Numbered from the stretch's first letter, positions 51,820-60,411 are shown. The stretch: 64,000 bases of DNA from Streptomyces rugosispiralis (GCF_024505145.1 NZ_JANIAA010000013.1:1-64000); one strand, 5' to 3'. Made by a program: numbers and translations. The notes: a model not told the origin generated them from the sequence alone.

Positions 51820-54348
51820 GTGACTCTTATCGATCAGCTGCCGAGCGACGCCGACCCCGACGCACTTTTCGAGGCGTTCTCCACCTGGGTCGAGGAGCGG
51901 GGCATCTCGCTGTACCCCGCCCAGGAGGAAGCGCTGATCGAGGTGGTGTCCGGGGCGAATGTGATCCTTTCGACCCCCACCGGCTCGGGCAAGAGCCTGG
52001 TGGCGGCGGGTGCCCATTTCGCCGCGCTCGCCCGGGACGAGGTCACCTTCTACACCGCGCCGATCAAGGCCCTGGTCTCGGAGAAGTTCTTCGAGCTGTG
52101 CAAGCTCTTCGGCACCGAGAACGTCGGGATGCTGACCGGCGACGCGTCGGTCAACGCGGACGCGCCGGTCATCTGCTGTACGGCCGAGGTGCTGGCGTCC
52201 ATCGCCCTGCGGGACGGCAAGGACGCCGATATCGGCCAGGTGGTGATGGACGAGTTCCACTTCTACGCGGAGCCGGACCGGGGCTGGGCGTGGCAGATCC
52301 CGCTGCTGGAGCTGCCACAGGCGCAGTTCATCCTGATGTCGGCGACGCTCGGTGATGTGAGCCGGTTCGAGGAGGACCTGAACCGGCGCACCGGGCGGTC
52401 CACCGCGGTCGTGCGGTCCGCGACCCGGCCGGTACCGCTGAGCTACGAGTACCGGACGACGCCGCTGACCGAGACGCTGACCGAGCTGCTGGAGACCCAG
52501 CAGGCGCCCGTCTACATCGTGCACTTCACCCAGGCGGCGGCGGTCGAGCGGGCCCAGGCGCTGATGAGCATCAATATGTGCTCGCGCGCCGAGAAGGACG
52601 AGATCGCCTCGCTGATCGGCAATTTCCGGTTCACCACCAAGTTCGGCCGCAACCTGTCCCGTTACGTCCGGCACGGGATCGGTGTGCACCACGCGGGCAT
52701 GCTGCCCAAGTACCGACGGTTGGTGGAGAAGCTGGCGCAGGCCGGGCTGCTCAAGGTCATCTGCGGTACGGACACCCTGGGCGTGGGCGTCAACGTGCCC
52801 ATCCGCACCGTCCTGTTCACCGCGCTGACGAAGTACGACGGTCAGCGGGTGCGGACGCTGCGGGCCCGGGAGTTCCACCAGATCGCCGGCCGGGCCGGAC
52901 GGGCCGGTTTCGACACCGCGGGCTTTGTGGTGGCGCAGGCGCCCGAGCACGTCATCGAGAACGAGAAGGCGCTCGCGAAGGCCGGGGACGATCCGAAGAA
53001 GCGCCGCAAGGTGGTCCGCAAGAAGGCGCCGGAGGGCTTCGTCAACTGGGGTCAGAACACCTTCGAAAAGCTCATCGCCTCCGAACCCGAGCCGCTCACC
53101 TCCCGGTTCCGGGTCACCCACGCGATGCTGCTGTCGGTCATCGCCCGTCCCGGTAACGCGTTCCAGGGGATGCGCCACCTGCTGGAGGACAACCACGAGC
53201 CGCGCAAGAACCAGCTGCGGCACATCCGCCGGGCGATCGCGATCTACCGCTCGCTGCTGGACGGCGGGGTGGTCGAGCAGGTGAAGCCGCAGGACACCGA
53301 CGGCGAGGACGGGGGCGCCCCGATCGTCCGGCTGACGGTGGATCTGCAGCAGGACTTCGCGCTCAACCAGCCGCTGTCCACCTTCGCGCTGGCCGCCTTC
53401 GAGCTGCTGGACCCCGAATCGCCCTCCTACGCCCTGGACATGGTCTCGGTCGTGGAGTCGACGCTGGACGACCCCCGGCAGATCCTGGCGGCGCAGCAGA
53501 ACAAGGCGCGCGGTGAGGCGGTGGCCGCGATGAAGGCGGACGGCGTCGAGTACGAGGAGCGCATGGAGCGGCTCCAGGACATCTCGTACCCCAAGCCGCT
53601 GGAGGAGCTGCTCTTCCACGCCTACGGGCTCTACCGCAAGAGCCATCCCTGGGTCGGCGACCATCCGCTCTCGCCCAAGTCGGTGATCCGCGACATGTAC
53701 GAGCGGGCGATGACCTTCACCGAGTTCACCTCGTTCTACGACCTGGCGCGGACCGAGGGCATTGTGCTGCGCTACCTGGCCAGCGCCTTCAAGGCCCTGG
53801 ACCACACCGTGCCGGACGATCTGAAGTCCGATGACTTCCAGGACATCATCGCCTGGCTCGGCGAGATGGTGCGGCAGGTCGACTCCAGCCTCCTGGACGA
53901 GTGGGAGCAGCTGGCCAACCCGGAGGAGGAGTCGGCGGAGGAGGCCCAGGAGCGCGCCGACCAGGTCAGGCCGGTCACCGCCAACGCCCGCGCCTTCCGC
54001 GTGCTGGTGCGCAACGCCATGTTCCGCCGGGTGGAGCTGGCCGCGCTGGACAAGGTCGCCGAGCTCGGGGAGATGGACGCCGACTCGGGCTGGGACGAGG
54101 ACGCCTGGGCGGAGGCACTGGACGGGTACTGGGAGGAGTACGAGGAGCTCGGCACCGGAGCACAGGCCCGCGGGCCGAAGCTGCTGCGGATCGAGGAGGA
54201 CCCCGAGCACGGTCTGTGGCGGGTGCGGCAGACCTTCGACGACCCGAACGGCGACCACGACTGGGGCATCTCGGCGGAGGTCGACCTCACCGCCTCCGAC
54301 GAGGAGGGCCGGGCGGTGGTCCGGGTCACCGACGTGGGCCAACTGTAG
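51820..54348 (+). CDS. DEAD/DEAH-box RNA helicase, Ski2/Mtr4-like (DUF3516)
   Basis: An 842-residue helicase: Walker A TPTGSGKS (Lys58), TAPIKALVSEKF motif Ia, MDEFHFY motif II (DEFH), MSATLGD motif III, GVHHAGMLPKYRR, and motif VI QIAGRAGRAGFD. A DUF3516-type C-terminal half (about 400-830) is helical and acidic. Actinobacterial members are thought to act on RNA; no specific substrate is shown. The GTG start at 51820 gives a standard N-terminus. The thioesterase gene follows 61 bp later. Confidence 0.95.
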   Translation: MTLIDQLPSDADPDALFEAFSTWVEERGISLYPAQEEALIEVVSGANVILSTPTGSGKSLVAAGAHFAALARDEVTFYTAPIKALVSEKFFELCKLFGTENVGMLTGDASVNADAPVICCTAEVLASIALRDGKDADIGQVVMDEFHFYAEPDRGWAWQIPLLELPQAQFILMSATLGDVSRFEEDLNRRTGRSTAVVRSATRPVPLSYEYRTTPLTETLTELLETQQAPVYIVHFTQAAAVERAQALMSINMCSRAEKDEIASLIGNFRFTTKFGRNLSRYVRHGIGVHHAGMLPKYRRLVEKLAQAGLLKVICGTDTLGVGVNVPIRTVLFTALTKYDGQRVRTLRAREFHQIAGRAGRAGFDTAGFVVAQAPEHVIENEKALAKAGDDPKKRRKVVRKKAPEGFVNWGQNTFEKLIASEPEPLTSRFRVTHAMLLSVIARPGNAFQGMRHLLEDNHEPRKNQLRHIRRAIAIYRSLLDGGVVEQVKPQDTDGEDGGAPIVRLTVDLQQDFALNQPLSTFALAAFELLDPESPSYALDMVSVVESTLDDPRQILAAQQNKARGEAVAAMKADGVEYEERMERLQDISYPKPLEELLFHAYGLYRKSHPWVGDHPLSPKSVIRDMYERAMTFTEFTSFYDLARTEGIVLRYLASAFKALDHTVPDDLKSDDFQDIIAWLGEMVRQVDSSLLDEWEQLANPEEESAEEAQERADQVRPVTANARAFRVLVRNAMFRRVELAALDKVAELGEMDADSGWDEDAWAEALDGYWEEYEELGTGAQARGPKLLRIEEDPEHGLWRVRQTFDDPNGDHDWGISAEVDLTASDEEGRAVVRVTDVGQL

Positions 54349-54409
54349 CCTCCTGGACGCGGTCCGCACCGGGGACCGGCCCGGCCCCCACAGTGAAGGA
54401 GCACGACCG

Positions 54410-55300
54410 ATGACCAATCCCGCCGAACGCCTGGTCGATCTGCTCGACCTGGAACGGATCGAGCTGGACATCTTCCGCGGCCGCAGCCCCGATGAGTCGC
54501 TGCAGCGGGTGTTCGGCGGGCAGGTGGCGGGCCAGGCGCTGGTGGCCGCCGGGCGGACCACCGACGGGGAGCGTCCAGTGCACTCGCTGCACGCGTACTT
54601 CCTGCGGCCGGGGCGGCCGGGCGTGCCCATCGTGTACCAGGTGGAGCGGGTCCGGGACGGGCGCTCCTTCACCACCCGCCGGGTCGTCGCCATCCAGCAG
54701 GGTCGCACGATCTTCAATTTGACGGCCTCCTTTCACTCTCCTGAGCCGGGTATCGAGCAGCAGCTCCCGATGCCGGATGTGCCCGGCCCGGAGGGTCTGC
54801 CGACCCTCGCCGACGAGGTCCGCGCCCATCTGGGCACGCTCCCCGAGGCGTTCGCCCGCATGGAGCGCCGGCAGCCCTTCGACATCCGCTATGTGGAGCG
54901 GCTGCGCTGGACCGACGAGGAGCTCAGGGGCGCGGAACCGCGCAGCGCCGTATGGATGCGCGCGGTGGGGCCGCTCGGGGACGACCCGCTGGTGCACACC
55001 TGTGCGCTCACCTATGCGAGCGACATGATGCTGCTGGACGCGGTGCGGGTGCCGGTCGAGCCGCTGTGGGGCCCACGGGGCTTCGACATGGCCTCGCTCG
55101 ATCACGCCATGTGGTTCCACCGGCCGTTCCGCACCGATGAGTGGTTTCTCTACGAGCAGGAGTCACCCGTGGCCACGGGCGGCCGGGGACTGGCGCGCGG
55201 CCGGATCTACGACCGTGCGGGGCGGCTTCTGGTGTCCGTGGTGCAAGAGGGACTGTTTCGTCCGCTGCGGCCCGCCGAAGGTGCCGCTGACGGCGGCTGA
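54410..55300 (+). CDS. tesB: Acyl-CoA thioesterase II (TesB)
   Basis: A 296-residue double hot-dog protein: FRGRSPDESLQRVFGGQVAGQALVAA, VHSLHAYFLRPG, the DGRSFTTRRVVAIQ motif, and the second half with TYASDMMLLD and SLDHAMWFHRPFRTDEWFLYEQESPVA. The Asp, Thr and Gln residues in these stretches match the TesB catalytic triad pattern. It hydrolyses acyl-CoA to free acid and CoA. The ATG at 54410 has GAAGGA upstream; the longer frame starting in the helicase gene is an artefact. Confidence 0.95.
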   Translation: MTNPAERLVDLLDLERIELDIFRGRSPDESLQRVFGGQVAGQALVAAGRTTDGERPVHSLHAYFLRPGRPGVPIVYQVERVRDGRSFTTRRVVAIQQGRTIFNLTASFHSPEPGIEQQLPMPDVPGPEGLPTLADEVRAHLGTLPEAFARMERRQPFDIRYVERLRWTDEELRGAEPRSAVWMRAVGPLGDDPLVHTCALTYASDMMLLDAVRVPVEPLWGPRGFDMASLDHAMWFHRPFRTDEWFLYEQESPVATGGRGLARGRIYDRAGRLLVSVVQEGLFRPLRPAEGAADGG

Positions 55301-55301
55301 G

Positions 55302-55436
55302 CCCCACCGTGGTGTGCCCCACCGTGGTGTGCCCCACCGTGGTGTGCCCCACCGTGGTGTGCCCCACCGTGGTGTGCCGCGCCGTGGTGCGGCCCATCGG
55401 GACGTACCGCATCGGGACGTACCGCATCGGGTCTCA
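55302..55436. repeat. 15-bp tandem repeat, nine units
   Basis: Five exact units CCCCACCGTGGTGTG (55302-55376) are followed by four diverged 15-bp units (one at 55377-55391, then units with CATCGGGACGTA at 55392-55436). Each exact unit contains the self-complementary CCACCGTGG. The array fills the gap between the convergent thioesterase gene and the next minus-strand gene and could form stacked hairpins in both transcripts. Confidence 0.92.
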
Positions 55437-56405
55437 TCGCCTGCCGATCAGCTTCCGCCACAGGCCCCGCGGACGGCCCGGAACCGGGGTGCGGTCATCG
55501 AACGCGGGCTCCGGCCCGGCGTCCGGGCGCGGCGCGGACCGTGCCCGGCGGGCGTCGTCCAGCGACGAGGCGAGGGCGGCTCGATAGCGCCGGATCTCCC
55601 GTGGGTCGTCCGCCGTGACCACCGCGTCGATGACATCCCGGACCGCGCCGGCCTCGGGGCGCATCCGGACGAGTGCGGGACGGAGCTCCCGCAGATGGGC
55701 CCGCTCGTAGGGGTCGGCCACGGCCGAGGCCAGCTCGACGGAGCCAAGCACCGAGGCCAGCACCGCGGCCCGCGCCCAGGGGTCCTCGGTCTGGGCGAGC
55801 AGCTGGCCGATCCTGCGGCCGCGCCATTTGGCGGCCCGCCAGTCCTCCCCGGCGGCCAAGGCGGCGCTCAGCCCCGGCGGAGTGCGGCCGCTCAGCAACT
55901 CCGGCTGCCTGACGGCGAACTCAGTCAGATCCGACGCCAGATAGAGCCATACGACGGCCCGATAGCGATTGACATAGAACCGGACGGGGGCGAAGAAACC
56001 CCCGCGCGCGAGGCGGGTCAGCCGCCCCTGGGTGATGCCGAGCAGCTCCGCGCTCTCTGCCGTGCCGACCACGCGGAGACGGGCGATGAGCGCTTCCGGA
56101 AAGCCCTCGGCAGCGGTCACCCGCCTCAACTCCTCGCACGCCACCCGTCGGCCCGGACCGGTGGTGACGGTGCGCACTTCCCCCAACTGAACGGCCAGCT
56201 CGAACTCCCGCGTGCTGAGCCCCAGCGCCCGGGCCGCCGCGCCGAACGCGACGCTCTCGCCCGATCCGCCCAGCCCTGCCGGCCCCGCCGGCCCGCCAGG
56301 GTCTCCCGGCCCGCTCGCCCGTCCCGGTACGCTCGGCTCGCCGAGCCACTCCGGGCTCCACGGCCCCTGGCTCTCCCGCAGCTCCTGATCCACCCGCACT
56401 GCCAT
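55434..56405 (-). CDS. Actinobacterial hypothetical protein (helix-turn-helix-like core)
   Basis: A 323-residue protein not assigned to a characterised family. After a Gly/Pro-rich N-terminus (about 20-55) it has AARALGLSTREFELAVQLGEVRTV and GTAESAELLGITQGRLTRLARGGFFAPVRFYVNRYRAVVWLYLASDL, which read like two excisionase/MerR-type helix-turn-helix units, then a helical C-terminal half and a charged tail. The ATG at 56405 has GGGGAGG 7 nt upstream and is preferred over the one at 56432. Family members of this type occur throughout Streptomyces; role unknown, possibly DNA binding. Confidence 0.85.
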   Translation of the reverse strand: MAVRVDQELRESQGPWSPEWLGEPSVPGRASGPGDPGGPAGPAGLGGSGESVAFGAAARALGLSTREFELAVQLGEVRTVTTGPGRRVACEELRRVTAAEGFPEALIARLRVVGTAESAELLGITQGRLTRLARGGFFAPVRFYVNRYRAVVWLYLASDLTEFAVRQPELLSGRTPPGLSAALAAGEDWRAAKWRGRRIGQLLAQTEDPWARAAVLASVLGSVELASAVADPYERAHLRELRPALVRMRPEAGAVRDVIDAVVTADDPREIRRYRAALASSLDDARRARSAPRPDAGPEPAFDDRTPVPGRPRGLWRKLIGRR

Positions 56406-56503
56406 GCGACGTCCTCCCCCGCACTGCCTCAATCACTGACAGTGACGACGATAGCCGCGAAGCAAGATGCCCGGTCAGGCCTGTGGATAACTTCTGCGCG
56501 GCA

Positions 56504-56908
56504 TCAGCTGGGTGCGCCGCTCTCCTGCCTGGCCTCGACTCCCAGATGCTCCCCCACCCGGTTGACCAGCAGCGTCATCTCGTAGGCGACCTGCCCCACA
56601 TCCGCGTCCGGACCGGTGAGCACGCACAGACAGCTGCCGTCCCCCGCCGCCGTGACGAAGAGGACGCCCTCGTCGAATTCGACCATCGTCTGCCGCACCC
56701 GGCCCGTCCGGAAGTGGTGCCCGGACCCCTTGGCGAGGCTGTGCAGCCCGGACGCCACCGCGGCCAGGTGCTCGGCGTCCTGGCGCACCAGCGTGGAACT
56801 CGCCCCCGTCACCAGCCCGTCGTTGGACAGCACCAACGCGTGCCGTATCTCCGCGATCCGCTCGGTCAGGTCGTCCAGTAACCAGTCGAGCCCCTTGTTC
56901 ACTGCCAT
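56504..56908 (-). CDS. Roadblock/LC7-domain protein 1
   Basis: A 134-residue roadblock protein: WLLDDLTERIAEIRHALVLSNDGLVTGAS, RQDAEHLAAVASGLHSLA, QTMVEFDEGVLFVTAAGDGSCLCVL and a final YEMTLLVNRVGEHL helix. In Streptomyces such proteins usually sit in conservons with a sensor kinase-like protein and a small GTPase; no such partners are next to it here. It probably acts as a regulator of a small GTPase encoded elsewhere. A second copy lies 1.8 kb away. Confidence 0.94.
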   Translation of the reverse strand: MAVNKGLDWLLDDLTERIAEIRHALVLSNDGLVTGASSTLVRQDAEHLAAVASGLHSLAKGSGHHFRTGRVRQTMVEFDEGVLFVTAAGDGSCLCVLTGPDADVGQVAYEMTLLVNRVGEHLGVEARQESGAPS

Positions 56909-57027
56909 ATCCGATTCCTCCCCGATTCCCCTTCAGCTGCGTGCCAGCCTTTCTCACTGCCGCCGTCTGGGCAACCCGCCCCGCCCGGCACCCCACGCTT
57001 GTGCGCTGATTGACGCAGGATGGGGAC

Positions 57028-57456
57028 ATGGCACAGAACATGACCAAGGATCAGTGGCAGAAGTTCGTCACGGAGGGCACCCGCACCGCGAAGCTGGCGA
57101 CCGTGCGAGCCGACGGAAGTCCGCATCTCGCCCCCGTGTGGTTTCTGCTCGACGGCGACGACCTCGTCTTCAACACAGGTCAGGAGACGGTGAAGGGACG
57201 GAACTTGGCCCGGGACGGCCGGCTCACCATCTGTGTGGACGACGACAGGCCGCCGTTCGCCTTCGTCACCCTGCGGGGACACGCCGAACTCATCGACGAT
57301 CTGGGGCAGGTCCGCGACTGGGCCACCCGGATCGCCGCCCGTTACATGGGCGAGGACCGGGCCGAGGAGTACGGCGCTCGCAACGGCGTGCCGGGCGAGC
57401 TGCTGGTCAGGGTGCGTATCGACAAGGTGCTCGCACTCTCCGGAGTCGCCGAGTAG
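57028..57456 (+). CDS. PPOX-class split-barrel oxidoreductase (F420/FMN-dependent)
   Basis: A 142-residue protein of the pyridoxamine-5'-phosphate-oxidase-like split-barrel fold: WQKFVTEGTRTAKLATVRADGSPHLAPVWFLLDGDDLVF, GRNLARDGRLTICVDDDRPPFAFVTLRGHAELI. These match Rv1155-like F420-binding reductases of actinobacteria. The ATG at 57028 with AGGATGGGG upstream was chosen over 57010. Substrate unknown. It is convergent with the alcohol dehydrogenase gene (53-bp gap). Confidence 0.92.
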   Translation: MAQNMTKDQWQKFVTEGTRTAKLATVRADGSPHLAPVWFLLDGDDLVFNTGQETVKGRNLARDGRLTICVDDDRPPFAFVTLRGHAELIDDLGQVRDWATRIAARYMGEDRAEEYGARNGVPGELLVRVRIDKVLALSGVAE

Positions 57457-57509
57457 CGGTATTCGACCGAAATCCATCCCTTCATGACGCACCCCCGCCC
57501 ATCCGACGT

Positions 57510-58703
57510 TTACGGGCGCATGAGGACCTTTATCGCACCGTCCTCCTTGTGCTGGAACATCTCATAGGCGCGGGGTGCCTCCTCCAGCGGTACGCGATGG
57601 GTGGCGAACCCGTCGACGCCCAGCGGGTCGTCGTCCGTCAGCAGCGGGAAGATTTCACCGGCCCAGCGCCGCACGTTCGCCTGGCCCATCCGCAGCTGGA
57701 TCTGCTTGTCGAACATGGTCATCAGCGGCAGCGGATCGGCCATCCCGCCATAGACCCCGCTGAGGGAGATGGTTCCGCCGCGCCGCACCAGCGCGATGGC
57801 CAGCCGCAGTGCCGCCAGCCGGTCGACCCCGGCCTTCTCCGTGAGCTTGGCGGCCCATTCCCGCGGCAGGAGACCCGTGGCCCGCTGGGCGGTCCGGCCC
57901 AGCGGGCTGCCGTGGGCCTCCGTGCCCACCGCGTCGATGACCGCGTCCGGTCCGCGGCCGCCGGTGGTGGAGAGGACGGCCTCGACCAGGTCCTCCTGGC
58001 CGGAGAAGTCATTGAGGTCATGGACCTCGACGCCGTCGCCGCGCGCCCGGCGCAGCCGTTCGGGGACGAGGTCCACACCGATGACCCGTTCGGCCAGACC
58101 CTGGACCTTCGCCACCCGGCAGGCCATGAGCCCGATGGGGCCCAGCCCCAGGACCGCGAGCGTGCCACCGCGCGGCACCTCCGCGTACTCGACCGCCTGC
58201 CATGCCGTGGGCAGCACGTCGGACAGATAGACGAAGCGGTCGTCGTGGACTCCTTCGGGCACCTTGATCGGGCCGTACTGGGCCTGCGGCACCCTCACGT
58301 ATTCCGCCTGGCCGCCGGCGACCGCGCCGTAGAGCTTGGTGTAGCCGAAGAGCTCCGCCCCCATGCCGTGCTCGGCGACCTGGGTGGTCTCGCACTGGGT
58401 CGGCAGACCAGAACGGCACATCCAGCAGTGTCCGCAGGCGATCTGGAACGGGACCACCACACGGTCGCCCGGCTTGATGTGCGCCACCTCCGGGCCCGTC
58501 TCCTCCACGAGGCCCATCGGCTCGTGGCCGAGGATGTCGCCGGGGGTCATGAACGGCGTGAGCACCTCGTACAGATGCAGGTCGGACCCGCACAGCCCCG
58601 TGGTGGTGATCCGGACGATCGCGTCCGTCGGCTCCTTGATGATGGGGTCGGGCACCGTCTCGACCCGCACATCATGTCGGCCCTGCCAGGTCACCGCTCG
58701 CAT
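57510..58703 (-). CDS. Zinc-dependent alcohol dehydrogenase (MDR family)
   Basis: A 397-residue medium-chain dehydrogenase: catalytic zinc site with GLCGSDLH and GHEPMGLVEE, structural zinc loop CGHCWMCRSGLPTQC with four cysteines, and cofactor-binding VLGLGPIGLMACRVA. An insert after the Rossmann fold (about 265-300, GSPLGRTAQRATGLLPREW) is typical of formaldehyde-dehydrogenase-like members. Substrate unassigned. The upstream roadblock gene overlaps its start by 32 bp, so the two are likely co-transcribed. Confidence 0.94.
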   Translation of the reverse strand: MRAVTWQGRHDVRVETVPDPIIKEPTDAIVRITTTGLCGSDLHLYEVLTPFMTPGDILGHEPMGLVEETGPEVAHIKPGDRVVVPFQIACGHCWMCRSGLPTQCETTQVAEHGMGAELFGYTKLYGAVAGGQAEYVRVPQAQYGPIKVPEGVHDDRFVYLSDVLPTAWQAVEYAEVPRGGTLAVLGLGPIGLMACRVAKVQGLAERVIGVDLVPERLRRARGDGVEVHDLNDFSGQEDLVEAVLSTTGGRGPDAVIDAVGTEAHGSPLGRTAQRATGLLPREWAAKLTEKAGVDRLAALRLAIALVRRGGTISLSGVYGGMADPLPLMTMFDKQIQLRMGQANVRRWAGEIFPLLTDDDPLGVDGFATHRVPLEEAPRAYEMFQHKEDGAIKVLMRP

Positions 58704-59190
58704 CGCCGCATCCCTTCGCCGTGGTCGTCGAAATGATCTTCCGAGGGCCGTTGCGGGTACCCCGGCGCATCCGGCCGAACCGTCGGCGGGACCATGGGCG
58801 GCGCCGCCGGTCCACCAGGTCCACGAGCCGGGTCGTCTCCTCGGCGACCACGGCCGGCTCGGCGCCCGCGGTGCCCAGCACGGCCAGGCACGCGCCGCCG
58901 GCGAGCGCCGTGACGAAGAGGGTGCCCGCCGCCATCTCGATCATTGTGCGCCGCGACTGGCCGCCGCGCCCCCGGCGCCCCGCGCTCGCGGCGATGCCGT
59001 GGAATCCGGAGGCGACGGCGGCCAGATGCTCGGCCTCATGGCGGGAGAGGCCACCGGAGGCGCTGACGGTGGCCCCGTCCCGGGAGAGCACCACGGCATG
59101 GCGTACGCATGCGGCCCCGGCCACCAGATCGTCAAGGATCCGGTCGAGATCGGCCATGGAACGATCGGCGGTGCTGCGCGGCTTGGTCAT
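58672..59190 (-). CDS. Roadblock/LC7-domain protein 2 with Arg-rich tail
   Basis: A 172-residue protein. Residues 12-125 are a roadblock domain closely like the one at 56504-56908 (LDRILDDLVAGAACVRHAVVLSRDG, RHEAEHLAAVASGFHGIA, RTMIEMAAGTLFVTALAGGACLAVL). The last 45 residues are an unusual basic tail (DRRRRPWSRRRFGRMRRG) that ends inside the dehydrogenase gene, overlapping it by 32 bp; the normal hydrophobic end helix is cut short. No GTPase or conservon partner is adjacent. The tail could be an addition through a frameshift or a genuine nucleic-acid or membrane binding extension. Confidence 0.85.
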   Translation of the reverse strand: MTKPRSTADRSMADLDRILDDLVAGAACVRHAVVLSRDGATVSASGGLSRHEAEHLAAVASGFHGIAASAGRRGRGGQSRRTMIEMAAGTLFVTALAGGACLAVLGTAGAEPAVVAEETTRLVDLVDRRRRPWSRRRFGRMRRGTRNGPRKIISTTTAKGCGDASGDLAGPT

Positions 59191-59391
59191 GGGCGGTCTC
59201 CCTCGGTCGGGATGCGCCGCGCCGGGCGGCGCTCCGGGTGTCCCCCTGGGCCAGGGACGCTAGCCCCGGCGGGGGCGCACATTGAGGGCGCATTACGGAA
59301 CCTGTTGAAAATTGACAGAGTCAGATGCCAGAGCGATCGATGAGCGTCCGAATCTGCACTCGATGCGGGCGTAGGCTGCATGCTCAGCGCA

Positions 59392-59491
59392 GCGCTTCAC
59401 CGTCGTATCCAAAGCGGCGCTTCACCGCCGTATCCAAAGCGGCGCTTCACCGTCGTATCCAAAGCGGCGCTTCACCGTCGTATCCAAAGGT
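59392..59491. repeat. 25-bp tandem repeat, four units
   Basis: Units 59392-59416, 59417-59441, 59442-59466 and 59467-59491 differ at one or two positions. The period is not a multiple of three, and the array lies immediately before the methyltransferase GTG at 59508. It therefore sits in the 5' leader or promoter region of that gene; each unit carries a TTCACC...TATCC stretch that could repeat a promoter or regulator site. The rest of 59191-59391 shows nothing assignable. Confidence 0.9.
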
Positions 59492-59507
59492 GTCCCGAGG
59501 AGTTCCC

Positions 59508-60128
59508 GTGCCCCATGAGCCCTCCCATGGAAACAGTGCGGCCGACGTACGGGACTTCTTCACCCCCCGGGCCGCCGACTGGGACCGCCGCTTCCCGGAC
59601 GACGGCCCCGCCTACGCCGCCGCCGTCGCCGACCTCGGGCTCCGCCCCGGGGACGCGGCCCTCGACGCGGGGTGCGGAACGGGGCGTGCGCTGCCCGCGC
59701 TGCGCGCCGCGGTCGGCCCGGAGGGGACCGTCCTCGGAGTGGACCTCACGCCCGCCATGCTGGACGCGGCCCTGCGCGAGGGGCGGGACGGCTTCGCGAG
59801 CCTCGCCCTCGCCGATGTGGCGCGGCTGCCGCTGCGCGACGACTGCCTCGACGCGGTGTTCGCCGCGGGGCTGATCTCCCATCTCTCCGACCCCCGCGAG
59901 AACCTGCGCGAACTGGCCCGGGTGGTGCGCCCCGGCGGGCGGCTCGCGCTGTTCCACCCGGTGGGGCGAGCCGCTCTCGCCGCCCGCCACGGCCGCGCCC
60001 TCACCCCCGACGACCTGCGGGCGGAGCCCCAGCTGCGGCCGTTGCTGGCGGACGCGGGCTGGCGGCTGGAGTCGTACACGGACGAGGACACGCGCTTTCT
60101 GGCGCTCTCCGTCCGCGAAGTGGACTAA
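59508..60128 (+). CDS. SAM-dependent methyltransferase, class I
   Basis: A 206-residue methyltransferase: motif I ALDAGCGTGRALPAL, motif II VLGVDLTPAMLD, then ADVARLPLRDDCLDAVFAAGLISHL and LARVVRPGGRLALFHPVG, the usual class I order. The GTG at 59508 has CGAGGAG upstream; the frame continues back to 59325, but that part reads through a 25-bp repeat and is not protein-like. Substrate unknown; the fold is of the small-molecule (UbiE-like) type. Confidence 0.92.
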   Translation: MPHEPSHGNSAADVRDFFTPRAADWDRRFPDDGPAYAAAVADLGLRPGDAALDAGCGTGRALPALRAAVGPEGTVLGVDLTPAMLDAALREGRDGFASLALADVARLPLRDDCLDAVFAAGLISHLSDPRENLRELARVVRPGGRLALFHPVGRAALAARHGRALTPDDLRAEPQLRPLLADAGWRLESYTDEDTRFLALSVREVD

Positions 60129-60176
60129 GGGACCGGAAAGGCCGACCGGACCGGACCGACGGCCCGAGCAATCCGC

Positions 60177-60411
60177 TCAGGGCTGACCCGCGACCGCCGC
60201 CGCGAAGGCCGGGGGCGTTGTCGCACATCACGTTGTGCCCCGCTCCGGGCACGGTGCGGACCGTCACCCCGGCCTCCGTCAGCTCCTCGCGCCCGCCCAG
60301 TTCCTCGCCGTGCCCGCCGACGAGGAAGGTGCGGGGAATCTCCACGCCGGGCGTGCTCCATGGCCTTCCTCCCGCGGTTCCCGCCTTGAGGATCGCGCCG
60401 GATGCCGCCAA
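60177..60411 (-). pseudogene. Alpha/beta-hydrolase remnant, truncated and frameshifted
   Basis: On the minus strand the sequence encodes IPRTFLVGGHGEELGG and VRTVPGAGHNVMCDNAP, the C-terminal part of an alpha/beta-hydrolase with the catalytic-His loop. In the present frame it then runs into GLRGGGRG. Removing one base from the G run at 60211-60215 restores AFAAAVAGQP followed by a stop at 60177-60179, the normal family ending. Nothing resembling the N-terminal half (GxSxG nucleophile) is found upstream. Hence a decayed gene fragment between the methyltransferase and PadR genes. Confidence 0.7.

Noticed and set aside
53831..54409. N-terminal extension of the TesB thioesterase into the helicase gene
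   Set aside because: The extension is Arg/Ser/Pro-rich antisense-like sequence in another frame of the helicase; the ATG at 54410 has a ribosome site and the family start.
47872..54717. 2281-codon minus-strand frame opposite ABC and helicase genes
   Set aside because: It crosses several confidently identified plus-strand genes and shows no family features; an antisense artefact of codon bias.
55302..55436. Possible CRISPR array
   Set aside because: The units are directly adjacent 15-mers without unique spacers and without cas genes nearby.
59325..59507. N-terminal extension of the methyltransferase
   Set aside because: It reads through a 25-bp repeat whose period is not a multiple of three and yields non-protein-like sequence; the GTG at 59508 has a good ribosome site.
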